Positions 1 to 8,453 of a DNA stretch of 64,000 bases are shown here, one piece after another. The DNA is from Thermoplasmatota archaeon (GTDB taxonomy: Archaea; Thermoplasmatota; JAKEGO01): NCBI GenBank assembly GCA_028279595.1, contig JANQNK010000001.1, positions 189,891 to 253,890 on the forward strand, written 5' to 3'. Made by a program: the position numbers and the translations under genes. The notes under the pieces are model-generated. The model was not told the DNA's origin. It saw nothing but the letters and a program-made list of their open reading frames with translations, and did not search any database. The first letter of the stretch is position 1, and every line of letters starts with the position of its first letter.

Positions 1-1371
1 GGTCAGCATCCTCATCCCCAGGACCGCCCTCAGTATGAAGAATTCACCCAGGCATGCGAGCGGTCCCAGGGTGATGAGCTTCAGGTATCCGGCGTCGAAC
101 GCATGGACCTTGGATCTGGTCACCACGTAACCGAACGTCAGCGAGGAATAGAGTGCAAGGGCGGTCGCGGTCGCGATCGCAGAACCTGTCGCACCGTAAA
201 GGGGAATGAGCGCTATGTTGAGCGAGATGTTCGTGATCGCCCCAACCGCTGCCATGTACATCATCATCCTCACACGGCCCATGGCGAGCATCGTCTGGCC
301 GGACGGTCCGACGAGTATCCTAACGGTATGTCCGATGGCGAGTATCACGAGGATGATCCACGAGGACGAATATCCACCGTAGAGGAGATTGAGGACCTGA
401 GCCGGGAACAGGAATACTATCATGATCGCCGGCAGCGTGAGTGTAGTTATCCATTTCGTTATCCTGATGTACGCCCTCTTCAGCCGTTCCATCCTCTTCT
501 CGGCGTAGTATTCGGACAGGATCGGGACGTAGATGAACATCATTCCGATGTACAGGATCGGGAGCTTCACCGCGATCCATTGCGCTGTGGTGAACGACGC
601 CACCACCGAGGTGCTCTCGAACCTGCCGAGGAGGAGAATCGAGATCAATGCATTGGACGTCTGTAGAAGCTCCTGGCCGAGCAGGGGCAGCGAGAACGCG
701 AGGAGCGCTGCATGCATCGGCACCCATGACCTCGCCTTCGGCCTGTGTGTGAAGAGGAACCCGATGGCAAGCAATGCCGAGATCCCGAACGCGGCCGCGT
801 ATGCAGCCGCGAAATGCTCAACAGGCGCGTCACGTGACCAGAGGAAGAGGAATGACCCAACTGCGAGAGCCCTTGGCAGCAGGTCGAAGAAGTAGACCTT
901 CGGTCTGACGTCCTTCAGTCCGCGGAAGACCGCGCCGATCTGCATGATGACGATGTTCGCGGCCAGGTGGAGGCTGAACGCCTGGAACACGACCATCAAT
1001 CTGTCGTCGTTGAAGACGAACTCGGCTAGAGGATAGGCCAGGGCGAAGAAACCCAGCGAGAGAACGACCGTCGATCCCGCGGTTATCCTCATCCCGCTCC
1101 TGATGACGCTGTTGACCCGCTTCTCGTCCCTCTTGCCTTTGTAGAAACCGATCTGTCTCGGGATGGCCCTCGCGAGACCGAGGCTGCCGATGGTGAGCAG
1201 AAGAAGGCTGAGAGCCTGCGCCAGCGTGAACATCCCGAACTCTGACTGGTCCACGCTCCTGGCCAGAACGAAAAGAACGATCACCGTGAGCCCGGCCTTG
1301 CCCGCCTCGGAGAAGGTGTTGATCCCGCCACCCTTCGCGATGGCCTTCATGTCCGACCCGGACCCGCTCAT
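1..1371 (-). CDS. Polysaccharide flippase-like membrane protein (C-terminus cut by window edge)
   Basis: An integral membrane protein of the oligosaccharide/O-antigen flippase group (MOP exporter superfamily), which moves lipid-linked glycans across the membrane. About 457 codons are present and the frame is still open at base 1, so only a short C-terminal part should be missing. The minus-strand translation is a series of hydrophobic helices. An early motif, VDQSEFGMFTLAQAL, is typical of the first helices of Wzx/RfbX proteins. The ATG at 1371 is preceded in frame by a TAG at 1399-1401. A TATA-like TAGATTAAT about 25 bases upstream suggests a leaderless message. A downstream ATG at 1350 is an alternative start. 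The family is clear from topology and motif; the substrate is not. Confidence 0.75.
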   Translation of the reverse strand, partial: MSGSGSDMKAIAKGGGINTFSEAGKAGLTVIVLFVLARSVDQSEFGMFTLAQALSLLLLTIGSLGLARAIPRQIGFYKGKRDEKRVNSVIRSGMRITAGSTVVLSLGFFALAYPLAEFVFNDDRLMVVFQAFSLHLAANIVIMQIGAVFRGLKDVRPKVYFFDLLPRALAVGSFLFLWSRDAPVEHFAAAYAAAFGISALLAIGFLFTHRPKARSWVPMHAALLAFSLPLLGQELLQTSNALISILLLGRFESTSVVASFTTAQWIAVKLPILYIGMMFIYVPILSEYYAEKRMERLKRAYIRITKWITTLTLPAIMIVFLFPAQVLNLLYGGYSSSWIILVILAIGHTVRILVGPSGQTMLAMGRVRMMMYMAAVGAITNISLNIALIPLYGATGSAIATATALALYSSLTFGYVVTRSKVHAFDAGYLKLITLGPLACLGEFFILRAVLGMRMLT

Positions 1372-1408
1372 CGGACCCCGTACGGAATGTGCATTAATCT
1401 AGTTTTAG

Positions 1409-1482
1409 GACCTCTGAAAAAGGTCTGGCCATCGGTTGGAGCAATACCAAACCTTTAAGAGATGTAGCGGGTTGGTCGAGCG
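1409..1482. promoter_or_regulatory. Divergent promoter region between flippase and LctP-like genes
   Basis: The intergenic gap holds a small GACC/GGTC hairpin (1409-1425) and, for the plus-strand gene, a TTTAAG box at 1454-1459. The box is about 27 bases before the ATG at 1483, the spacing expected for an archaeal TATA box and a leaderless transcript. The minus-strand gene has its own TTAAT-type box at about 1393-1398. These are readings of spacing and composition only. Confidence 0.4.
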
Positions 1483-3516
1483 ATGAAGGCCGTCGTACTG
1501 TTGACCTTCCTGCTGTTGTTCGCACTCCCGCAGGCAACCGCCCTTACCGCGACCATGGGAGATTCTACACCCAGTGTCGAGGTGGGAGAGACCAGCTCCA
1601 TGACGATCACCATATCGACCGACCTCCCATCCGACGTCAATATCACGATCGAGGGCATTTACTATCATCTGTACTTCCATTCGAACACGACCCGAGCGGA
1701 AATGGACATCGGTTCCTTGGACCGGGTGAGGGATGATACACTCCATTTCATAAACGTCAACGGATCGTTGAACGTTGCCATCCGTCTCGATGCGACCATG
1801 TGGACCCCAAGGGGCGAGCACGACGACCGGCGTACAATGAACATTACTGTTACTGACGGCGTCGAGACCCACGAACTCAACGCCACCCTCAGGGTCTACC
1901 ACGACTGGGAGACCGACGTCAACGGACTCAAGTTCTTCCTCGCACTCTTCCCTCTGATTTCGATCTTCGTCGGTATCGCATTCCTGAAAAGGGACGGGAT
2001 GTCCATGTCGGTCATCGGATGGCTGATCGCCGCGGTACTGGCCGCCGGCTTCTTCCACACTCCAGGAGATGTCATCGCCGGGGCTACCGTCATCGGCATC
2101 CTCAAGGCCTTTGGCATCAGCATCGCCGTCCTGTTCACCATGCTCATGATCTTCATCATGAAGGAGGTCGGCGCCCTTGACACGATCTCCGACGTGATCA
2201 AGCGGATCGTGAGAACCAAGGAGGAGCAGGCCCTCTTCATCGGGATCGGCTTCGGATCCTTCCTGACATCACTTGGTGTCACAACTCCTGCGATGTTCCC
2301 GCCCCTGCTACTCGCGATGGGATTCTCCCCGTTCGCGGCGGTCATGATCTCGGTCCTCGGCTACAACGCGACGACCTCGTTTGCATTGCTTTCGATCCCG
2401 GTGACGATTCCAGCGGAGATCGGCGGGATCGACGCTGAACTCCTCGCCTGGAAGATATCGCTCTTCCTGCCGGTCCTTTCCGTCATGTTGTCCTTCGCCA
2501 TGCTCTACCTCCTTGGGGGGAAGAAATCGGTGAAGAAGGGGTTCGTACCCGCGATACTTACTGGCCTGGCAGTTGCACTATCCTGTCTCCTTTTCGTCTG
2601 GAGTGCATTGCACCCTCTTGTCATCGGCGGTGTCAGCATCTACGTTCCGCTCAGGATCGTTGGTGTGCTGGCCGGCCTGGTGGCAATGGCAACCATCTAC
2701 ATCTACCACAGGGTGAAGTTCGGCAAACCGAAGCGGTCCAGGAAGCGGAAGAAGATAGACAAGCGGGTGGCGTTCATCGCATTCTTCCCGTGGATCGTAC
2801 TGACGATCCTCGCGGCGATCACCAGCGTGAACGAGGTCCAGCTATGGCTCGAGGACCTCCTGGGGAACGCGGAGGTCATCTCCGTCTTCGCCGACCAGAA
2901 GGTCGACCTGAACATTCTCTCACAGATCTATACCTGGATACTCGTTGCGACCATAGCGTCCATTCCTGTCCTGAAGCCGACCAAGAAGCAGCTGAACACT
3001 GCCTTCACACTCTGGCTCCAGCGGGGCTGGAAGCCGTTCGTCGCGTTCAGCATGTACTTCGCCATCGCTTACATCATGTTCTTCTCGGGGCTCGAGGTCG
3101 TCAGCGGCGCTCTGGTCCCATCCGAGCATTACGTCCAGTACAACATGAACCTGATCCTGGGAACCAGCCTCGCCGTGGCCTTCGGCACCGGATTCGTCTA
3201 CGTCGCAGGATCTCTCGGTGTGTTCGGCGCGTTCGTCGGCGGTTCGGAGACGGCGAGCAACGTCATGTTCCTCGGGGTCCAGAGGAGCGCAACGGACCAG
3301 ACGGGAACCGACTTCATGACCGCCTACGGGGCACATGCGGCCGCAGGTGGGATCGCCAGCGCCATCACCCCGGCGAAGATAACCAATGCCGTCGTCCTCA
3401 TCGGCGAGGACAAGGCGCTGGAAGCGAAGGTGATGCGCTCCAACACGCTCTTCGTGATACTCTCCACCATCGCCATCGGCATCATGACTGCGCTGTTCAT
3501 CTCGTTGAACCTCTGA
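1483..3516 (+). CDS. L-lactate permease (LctP) family transporter with N-terminal extracytoplasmic domain
   Basis: A 677-residue membrane transporter. Residues 1-20 form a signal-like hydrophobic segment. Residues about 21-145 look like a soluble extracytoplasmic beta-rich domain. The remainder is a multi-helix carboxylate permease domain. From residue 258 the signature GSFLTSLGVTTPAMFPPLL matches the LctP/glycolate permease family (TC 2.A.14), which imports short 2-hydroxy acids with protons. A late segment around residues 590-640 (AHAAAGGIASAITPAKI) is also typical. The soluble domain ahead of the permease is unusual for LctP and might select substrate. The plus-strand structured element at 3521 follows the stop within a few bases. 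The true substrate is unknown; lactate or an aryl-lactate would both fit this gene neighbourhood. Confidence 0.75.
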   Translation: MKAVVLLTFLLLFALPQATALTATMGDSTPSVEVGETSSMTITISTDLPSDVNITIEGIYYHLYFHSNTTRAEMDIGSLDRVRDDTLHFINVNGSLNVAIRLDATMWTPRGEHDDRRTMNITVTDGVETHELNATLRVYHDWETDVNGLKFFLALFPLISIFVGIAFLKRDGMSMSVIGWLIAAVLAAGFFHTPGDVIAGATVIGILKAFGISIAVLFTMLMIFIMKEVGALDTISDVIKRIVRTKEEQALFIGIGFGSFLTSLGVTTPAMFPPLLLAMGFSPFAAVMISVLGYNATTSFALLSIPVTIPAEIGGIDAELLAWKISLFLPVLSVMLSFAMLYLLGGKKSVKKGFVPAILTGLAVALSCLLFVWSALHPLVIGGVSIYVPLRIVGVLAGLVAMATIYIYHRVKFGKPKRSRKRKKIDKRVAFIAFFPWIVLTILAAITSVNEVQLWLEDLLGNAEVISVFADQKVDLNILSQIYTWILVATIASIPVLKPTKKQLNTAFTLWLQRGWKPFVAFSMYFAIAYIMFFSGLEVVSGALVPSEHYVQYNMNLILGTSLAVAFGTGFVYVAGSLGVFGAFVGGSETASNVMFLGVQRSATDQTGTDFMTAYGAHAAAGGIASAITPAKITNAVVLIGEDKALEAKVMRSNTLFVILSTIAIGIMTALFISLNL

Positions 3517-3520
3517 ACGG

Positions 3521-3560
3521 GCGCTCGTCCCCGAGCCAATCGGGGGACAACGCGTGTCAC
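3521..3560 (+). repeat. Structured intergenic element, copy 1
   Basis: A 40-base unit that begins GCGCTCG and ends CAACGCGTGTCAC. It folds as GCG-CTC-GTCCCCGA-loop-TCGGGGGAC-AA-CGC with one bulged G. It starts five bases after the stop of the permease gene and ends before the CDP-archaeol synthase promoter. Four other intergenic sites in the window share the frame but have different paired stems (27620, 27698, 41135, 51192), so this is a member of a dispersed family and not a random hairpin. Confidence 0.7.
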
Positions 3561-3625
3561 TAATATCACCCTTGGCGGTGGTCGGTCCGGTAAAATTATC
3601 TAATGTCATCGCCTTATCCGGGCCG

Positions 3626-4192
3626 ATGGCCGAACCGATGGTACTGCTCGGAGCCGCCCTTACGGGATTCTGGCTCTTCTTCCCGGCCTACCTGGCCAAT
3701 CCCTCCGCCGTTCTGTCAGGTCACGGCACGCCCGTCGACTTCGGCAGGTCGATGGGAGGAAAGCGCATCCTCGGCGACGGCAAGACGTGGTGGGGCCTGA
3801 TAGGCGGCACTCTCTCGGGCGGTTTCATCGGCGTCATCCAGATGTTGATCGGAGGACCGACCGGCCTTCCGACCTTCGGCACCACACTCTTTGCTATGAT
3901 GATACCATTCGTGTTGGCCTTCGGTTCACTGTTCGGCGACATGCTCGGCTCCTTCATCAAACGCAGACTCGACGTCGAACGGGGTGCGAAGGCGCCGATA
4001 CTCGATCAGTACGATTTCGTGATCGGAGCTTTCATCGTCGGGCTGATATTCATTCCGGGATTCATGATCGATACCTATCTGGCCGGGACCGCGATCGCCG
4101 GTCTGGTCATGCTATTGGTCGTGACTCCACCTCTCCACCGGGCTGTCAACATCGTCGGCTACAAGACCGGGCAGAAGGACGTTCCCTGGTAG
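3626..4192 (+). CDS. carS: CDP-archaeol synthase
   Basis: This enzyme transfers CMP from CTP to 2,3-di-O-geranylgeranylglyceryl phosphate, giving CDP-archaeol for membrane lipid head-group attachment. The 188-residue product is almost entirely membrane helices. It carries the conserved segment FGRSMGGKRILGDGKTWWG near residues 35-53 and the LFGDMLGSFIKRRLDVERGA segment near residues 106-125, both typical of CarS (DUF46). The frame is open from 3554, but I place the start at the ATG at 3626. An AAAATTAT box lies about 30 bases before it, implying a leaderless message, and the usual protein length of about 170-190 residues is then met. It is one of the strongest archaeal markers in the window. 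Confidence 0.88.
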   Translation: MAEPMVLLGAALTGFWLFFPAYLANPSAVLSGHGTPVDFGRSMGGKRILGDGKTWWGLIGGTLSGGFIGVIQMLIGGPTGLPTFGTTLFAMMIPFVLAFGSLFGDMLGSFIKRRLDVERGAKAPILDQYDFVIGAFIVGLIFIPGFMIDTYLAGTAIAGLVMLLVVTPPLHRAVNIVGYKTGQKDVPW

Positions 4193-4232
4193 AGCTGACG
4201 CTGGACCAGTAGATCTTCAGAAATAGTTCTGA

Positions 4233-4406
4233 TCAGATCCATCCTTTGTTCGCGAACTCCACTATCACGATCGACGCGATGCAAAAACCAACTACCAGCC
4301 GCGGATCGATCTTCAGGGCCTTGGCGTCCTCTGCGTCGAAGTACCGGATGAGTCCAGCGGCAGAGTGGAAGCCTTCCCCCTTCTTCTCCTTTCGCGGTGG
4401 TGCCAT
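4233..4406 (-). CDS. secG: Preprotein translocase subunit Sec61beta
   Basis: A 57-residue protein starting [19 protein letters not shown]. It has a basic cytoplasmic N-terminus, the conserved AGLIRYFD segment, and one C-terminal membrane helix (about residues 37-55). That is the standard archaeal Sec61beta layout, the small non-essential partner of the SecYE channel. The frame extends upstream to 4499, but a clear TTTATATA box at about 4436-4443 lies about 30 bases before the ATG at 4406. A leaderless transcript from 4406 is therefore much more likely than the longer form. Confidence 0.9.
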   Translation of the reverse strand: MAPPRKEKKGEGFHSAAGLIRYFDAEDAKALKIDPRLVVGFCIASIVIVEFANKGWI

Positions 4407-4502
4407 GTCGACCGAGAGCCCATTCTGACTTGCATTATATAAATCTATCTGGGGAACGACATCCCATACAGTCCCAGGGCACCACCGCTCCCCTAGCAAT
4501 CC

Positions 4503-4544
4503 TTATTAATCATTACATTATATCTGCAATGTAACTACAATGTA
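4503..4544 (+). promoter_or_regulatory. Promoter with overlapping TACATT/AATGTA operator-like palindromes
   Basis: A TTATTAAT box (4503-4510) is followed by TACATT-N8-AATGTA (4514-4519 and 4528-4533) and then TACAATGTA (4536-4544). Both are inverted repeats built on the same half-site. They lie between the presumed TATA box and the ATG at 4561, where bound protein would block initiation. The regulator is not identified. It could be the small downstream protein itself. Confidence 0.45.
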
Positions 4545-4560
4545 GTCACAAGTGGTAACT

Positions 4561-4701
4561 ATGGCAGTCGAGAGGGTGAAGTTCGAGGTCTACGGGCAGG
4601 AGATGCTGGAGAAGGAGGTAAAACCCTCCGGGAACTCCGGCAGGGTGTACCTGCCCCCTGACTGGGTCGGGAAGCATGTGAAGATAATCAGGGTAGAGTG
4701 A
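4561..4701 (+). CDS. DUF2080 family (transposase-associated) small protein
   Basis: A 46-residue protein. The core EVKPSGNSGRVYLPPDWVGK followed by HVKIIRVE is the hallmark of DUF2080, a short archaeal beta-strand-rich family resembling AbrB/SpoVT-like swapped-hairpin DNA-binding proteins and often annotated as transposase-associated. No transposase is adjacent here; the next gene starts one base after the stop. The upstream region contains operator-like palindromes, so an autoregulatory DNA-binding role is a reasonable inference. The gene is too short for most automated callers. Confidence 0.7.
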   Translation: MAVERVKFEVYGQEMLEKEVKPSGNSGRVYLPPDWVGKHVKIIRVE

Positions 4702-4702
4702 G

Positions 4703-5155
4703 GTGGCAGGTTTGGCAAAATATACGATCAGGACGATGCGGCTCGATGACATCGACGCCATCGTCGATATACAGAAGGCCCTAGTGAAGAGGAGCGCGAC
4801 CAGGCGATGGCGTAAGGCCCTCAAGGTCTACATCGAGACCGAGCCGAAGGCCTGTCTTGTGGCTACGTTCAAGGGGAAGCCCATCGGCTTCATCATCGGC
4901 GACGTCAAGACGTGGGGATTCGGCATGCGCCATTCCGGTTGGATCGAGATAATCGGGATACATCCGAAGCACATGGGCACAGGAGTTGGACGCGACCTCG
5001 GGAAGCGCCTGCTGCGCTACTTCAGGTCGATGGAGGTGGACGGCATCTACACCGCCGTCCGATGGGACTCCGGCGACCTGCTATCGTTCTTCAAGTCGAT
5101 CGGTTTCGAGCATTCGGGGTTCCTGAACCTCGAACATTCAGGATCGAAGAGGTGA
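4703..5155 (+). CDS. GNAT family N-acetyltransferase
   Basis: A 150-residue single-domain GCN5-related acetyltransferase. Residues 7-30 form the first strand and helix (YTIRTMRLDDIDAIVDIQ). The acetyl-CoA pyrophosphate loop is at about residues 88-98 (KHMGTGVGRDL). The C-terminal FFKSIGFEHSGF is the usual GNAT end. It starts with GTG one base after the DUF2080 stop and ends 27 bases before the benzoyl-CoA reductase operon. A sirtuin lies at the far end of that operon, so lysine acylation of a pathway enzyme such as an acyl-CoA ligase is a possible role. Ribosomal-protein or small-molecule acetylation cannot be excluded. Confidence 0.8.
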   Translation: MAGLAKYTIRTMRLDDIDAIVDIQKALVKRSATRRWRKALKVYIETEPKACLVATFKGKPIGFIIGDVKTWGFGMRHSGWIEIIGIHPKHMGTGVGRDLGKRLLRYFRSMEVDGIYTAVRWDSGDLLSFFKSIGFEHSGFLNLEHSGSKR

Positions 5156-5182
5156 TACAGTAACGAATAATGGAGGGATCGG

Positions 5183-6307
5183 ATGATTGAGAAGTTCAAG
5201 GATTGGGAACAGAACCGGCATGAATATGCCAAGGAATGGAAGGAACGCACCGGGGGGAAGGTGATGGGCTGCTTCTGCACATATGTGCCCGAGGAAGTGC
5301 TCTACGCCGCGGGCGTGCTTCCGGTCAGGATCCTGGGAAGCCATGAGCCCCAGGACGTGACCGAGCCGCACATCTTCGGGATGTTCTGTCCCTTCTGCAG
5401 GGACTGCCTGGCGCAGGGTCTGAAGGGACGATACGACTACCTCAACGGGATAATGATCGCACAATCGTGCCTGCACATCAGACAGACCTTCTGGAGCTGG
5501 CAGAAGCACGTGGAAGGCCTGGAATACTCGAAGTTCTTCATAATGCCCCACAAGGTGCAGAGCAAGGACGCGCCCGAGTTCCTAAGGGGAGAGATCGAGG
5601 AGTTCGTTGCGGAGGTCGAGGAGTGGACGGGCAAGAAGATCACGGACGAGGCCCTCGACAACGCCATTGCGGTCTACAACAAGAACCGCGAGCTGATGAG
5701 GAAGCTCTACGACCTCCGGAAGGACCCGAACCCGCCGATATCCGGCGAGGAGGTCATGGAGATCAGCATGGCCATGGAGATGGTCGACAAGGCGGAACAC
5801 AATGCGGCCCTTGAGGAGCTTTTAGAATGGCTTCCGTCGAGGACCGACAAACCCTCCGGAACCCGGCTGATGATCGTGGGGTCCGAGGACGACGACATAA
5901 CGTTCCTCAACATGGTCGAGACCTCAGGGGGCTTGTTCGTCGTGGACGACCACTGCACCGGGAGCCGCTACTTCTGGAACCAGGTCGAACCGGCCGAGGA
6001 CAGGCTGATGGCCATCGCCCAGAGGTACATCGACCGGCCGCCATGTCCGACGAAGGACTGGGAGGAGAGGAAACGGCTTCCCCACATCGTCGGCCTGGCC
6101 AAGGATTGGGACGTTGCCGGCGCGATAATCATGCAGCAGAAGTTCTGCGACCCGCACGAACTGGATTTCGTGGCTGTGAAGAAGGCCCTCGAGGACGCAG
6201 GCGTTCCGACGCTCTTCCTCGAGTTCGACGTGACCGTGCCCATAGGGCAGTTCAAGATCAGGGTCGAGGCATTCCTCGAGATGATCGGAGATGAGGACCT
6301 GTTCTGA
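5183..6307 (+). CDS. bzdN: Benzoyl-CoA reductase subunit, BzdN/BcrC type
   Basis: One of the two iron-sulfur subunits of the catalytic half of ATP-dependent (class I) benzoyl-CoA reductase, which reduces benzoyl-CoA to cyclohexa-1,5-diene-1-carbonyl-CoA. The 374-residue length matches the family. It belongs to the HgdB/2-hydroxyacyl-CoA dehydratase fold. Characteristic features are GCFCTYVPEEVLYAAGVLPV near residues 30-49, the Cys-rich FCPFCRDCLAQG near residues 68-79, and SCLHIRQTFWSW near residue 94. A GGAGGGATCGG Shine-Dalgarno region precedes the ATG. The gene is immediately followed by the BzdO-type subunit and two ATPase subunits, giving the complete four-subunit set. Confidence 0.88.
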   Translation: MIEKFKDWEQNRHEYAKEWKERTGGKVMGCFCTYVPEEVLYAAGVLPVRILGSHEPQDVTEPHIFGMFCPFCRDCLAQGLKGRYDYLNGIMIAQSCLHIRQTFWSWQKHVEGLEYSKFFIMPHKVQSKDAPEFLRGEIEEFVAEVEEWTGKKITDEALDNAIAVYNKNRELMRKLYDLRKDPNPPISGEEVMEISMAMEMVDKAEHNAALEELLEWLPSRTDKPSGTRLMIVGSEDDDITFLNMVETSGGLFVVDDHCTGSRYFWNQVEPAEDRLMAIAQRYIDRPPCPTKDWEERKRLPHIVGLAKDWDVAGAIIMQQKFCDPHELDFVAVKKALEDAGVPTLFLEFDVTVPIGQFKIRVEAFLEMIGDEDLF

Positions 6308-6319
6308 GGTGGTGATGAT

Positions 6320-7660
6320 ATGGAAGATCTGTATCCGACCGAGAAATTGAAGTGCTGGAACGAATCGAAGGACCTCAGGATGAAGTATTACCAGGACTAC
6401 GCCGAGGCACACGATAACGGAGGACTGAGATGGGCCGGAGGCGCCTGGACGTTCGACGCGATCCCCGCGGGGCTGGGAGACGACGTCTATCCGATAACAA
6501 GCGAGCCTTACGGCGCCACCCTGGCATTCGACAAGGAACTCTCGCTGAAATGTCTCGAAGCGACCGAGGTGAAAGGCTATCCGCGCGACCTCTGCTCGTA
6601 CATGCGCAACTACTGGGGTTCCATCATTACGGACACGTTCGCATTCGGCTACGACGCCGAGGGGAACTTCCAGCCGAGGTTCCTGGACGGCGTCGAGCCC
6701 CTGGGATTCCCGAAGCCCGACTTCATCTGGCAGGACCACATCTGCTGCTCGCACGCGAAGTGGTACCAGGTCGTGTCCGAGCTGGAGGGTGGCATCCCCG
6801 CATATTCCGTCGACAACGCCGTGGGACCCTCCCACGAGATCAACGACCGGAAGATCAAGTTCGTCGTGGAACAGCTGAAGGAAGGCATCGAGTTCCTCGT
6901 CAAGACCACGGGACGGGATTACGACGACGAGCTACTTTACAAGGCTATCAGGAACCACTTCGTCTCGACGTCGAAGTGGGCGGAGATCTGTGAACTGAAC
7001 AAGAACATCCCGGCTCCCTTGGACGAGAAATCGATCTACTCCCTGTATGTCTTCGGGACGCTCCAGAAGGCGGGAGCGCAGGTTGCGAACTTCTACGAGA
7101 ACGTCCTCCTGCCGGAGGTGCAGGACAGGGTCAGGCGCGGTATCGCCGCTGTGCCCACAGAGAAGTTCCGTGTCATGTCCGACACACAACCGCCGTGGAG
7201 CTTCCTGAGCATCTTCCGTTATCTGGAGGAGTACGGCTGCGTTTCGGTGGGGTCTCTCTACACATTCGGTCTCCTTGGTCAGTGGGAGGACAAGCCCGAC
7301 GGGACCTGGGGCCCGAAGACGATACCTGACACAAACTTCTCGTCCCGGGACGAGGCGCTCTACGAGTACGTGAAGTACGAGCTGCACAAGCCGGAGTGGC
7401 AGCACTTCTACTCCTGCCATCAGAAGAGCGACATGATGATACGTATCGCCAGGGAATGGCAGCTGTCGGGAGTGATGCTTCACTACAACCGCGGCTGCGA
7501 GGGCCTGAGCATCGGTATCGCCGAGAACCGTCTGGCGCTGATCGACGCGGGCTTCCCGGTCATGGCGTTCGAGGGCAACAACGCGGACGAGAGGGAGTTC
7601 GACCAGGCCCGGACCAAGGCCAAGATAGACGCGTTCATGGAGACGCTGGGGGCCAAGTGA
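6320..7660 (+). CDS. bzdO: Benzoyl-CoA reductase subunit, BzdO/BcrB type
   Basis: The second catalytic iron-sulfur subunit of class I benzoyl-CoA reductase, 446 residues. Conserved elements are LRWAGGAWTFDAIPAGLG near residue 36, RDLCSYMRNYWGSI near residue 90, DHICCSHAKWYQ near residue 142, and NRGCEGLSIGIAENRLALI near residue 390. The three Cys-containing segments are those that hold the [4Fe-4S] cluster in BcrB/BzdO. It starts 12 bases after BzdN and ends 12 bases before the first ATPase subunit. The pattern resembles the Bzd type (Azoarcus, Ferroglobus) more than the Bad/Bcr type, judged by eye only. Confidence 0.88.
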   Translation: MEDLYPTEKLKCWNESKDLRMKYYQDYAEAHDNGGLRWAGGAWTFDAIPAGLGDDVYPITSEPYGATLAFDKELSLKCLEATEVKGYPRDLCSYMRNYWGSIITDTFAFGYDAEGNFQPRFLDGVEPLGFPKPDFIWQDHICCSHAKWYQVVSELEGGIPAYSVDNAVGPSHEINDRKIKFVVEQLKEGIEFLVKTTGRDYDDELLYKAIRNHFVSTSKWAEICELNKNIPAPLDEKSIYSLYVFGTLQKAGAQVANFYENVLLPEVQDRVRRGIAAVPTEKFRVMSDTQPPWSFLSIFRYLEEYGCVSVGSLYTFGLLGQWEDKPDGTWGPKTIPDTNFSSRDEALYEYVKYELHKPEWQHFYSCHQKSDMMIRIAREWQLSGVMLHYNRGCEGLSIGIAENRLALIDAGFPVMAFEGNNADEREFDQARTKAKIDAFMETLGAK

Positions 7661-7672
7661 GAGGTGAGATGA

Positions 7673-8452
7673 ATGATCACAATGGGAATAGACATGGGTG
7701 CGAAGAACATCAAGGTCGTCGTTCTGAGGGACGACGAGATCATTGGGAAATCCCTGGTCACCGCCGGGTTCGACGTGGAGCCTGCGGCCAACGAGGCCAT
7801 CGACAAGGCCCTGGAGGCCGCGGGTGTGACACGCGACGAGGTCGATAAGACCGTGTCAACCGGTGCCGGCGAGAAGCAGGCCCCGATGTTCGATGAGACG
7901 AAATCGATGGTCGGTTGCGACTCGCTCGGAGCTGTCTACCTCCACCCCGCCGCCCGTAGCGTCATCGACGTCGGGGCAGAGGAGGGTCGGGGCATGCGGT
8001 GCGACGAGACCGGAAAGATCCTGGATTTCGAGGTGAACGAGAAGTGCGCCGCCGGCGCTGGAGCCTTCACTGAGGCCATGTCGAGGGCCCTTGAGGTCCA
8101 GCTCGAGGAGCTCGGGCCGTTGTCCCTCGAGGCCGACGAGGAGGTCCCGATGAACGCGCAGTGCACTGTCTTCGCGGAGTCGGAGGTCGTGACCATGGTG
8201 CACAACAACATTTCGAAAGCGAACATGGCGAAGGCCGTCCACGATGCAATGGCGAGCCGGATAACCTCCATGGTGAGGAAGATCGGGTTCAACAAGGACG
8301 TGGTCCTGGTTGGCGGCGTTGCCCGCAACATCGGCTTCGTCACGTCGCTGAACTCGGACCTCGAGCTCGAGGTCGTGGTTCCTGAGGACCCGGAGTTCGT
8401 CGGAGCACTGGGAGCGGCGCTTGCCGCCTCAGGATGGAAGGGAGGTGCTTGA
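7673..8452 (+). CDS. bzdP: Benzoyl-CoA reductase ATPase subunit, BzdP type (BadF/BadG/BcrA/BcrD family)
   Basis: An ASKHA-fold ATPase subunit (259 residues). It binds a [4Fe-4S] cluster at the dimer interface and couples ATP hydrolysis to low-potential electron transfer into the BzdNO half. Visible motifs are GIDMGAKNIKVVVL (phosphate-1 loop, residues 5-18), KCAAGAGAF (cluster Cys near 125), NAQCTVFAESEV (second cluster Cys near 163) and LVGGVARN (adenosine motif). The start MITMGIDMG matches family N-termini. BzdP-type subunits differ from BzdQ by the short N-terminus, which is how I separated the two. Confidence 0.85.
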   Translation: MITMGIDMGAKNIKVVVLRDDEIIGKSLVTAGFDVEPAANEAIDKALEAAGVTRDEVDKTVSTGAGEKQAPMFDETKSMVGCDSLGAVYLHPAARSVIDVGAEEGRGMRCDETGKILDFEVNEKCAAGAGAFTEAMSRALEVQLEELGPLSLEADEEVPMNAQCTVFAESEVVTMVHNNISKANMAKAVHDAMASRITSMVRKIGFNKDVVLVGGVARNIGFVTSLNSDLELEVVVPEDPEFVGALGAALAASGWKGGA

Positions 8453-8453
8453 A

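Noticed and set aside
2790..3563. Long plus-strand frame overlapping the permease gene
   Set aside because: Arg/Pro/His-rich translation typical of a shifted frame in GC-rich coding DNA; the LctP frame is clearly real.
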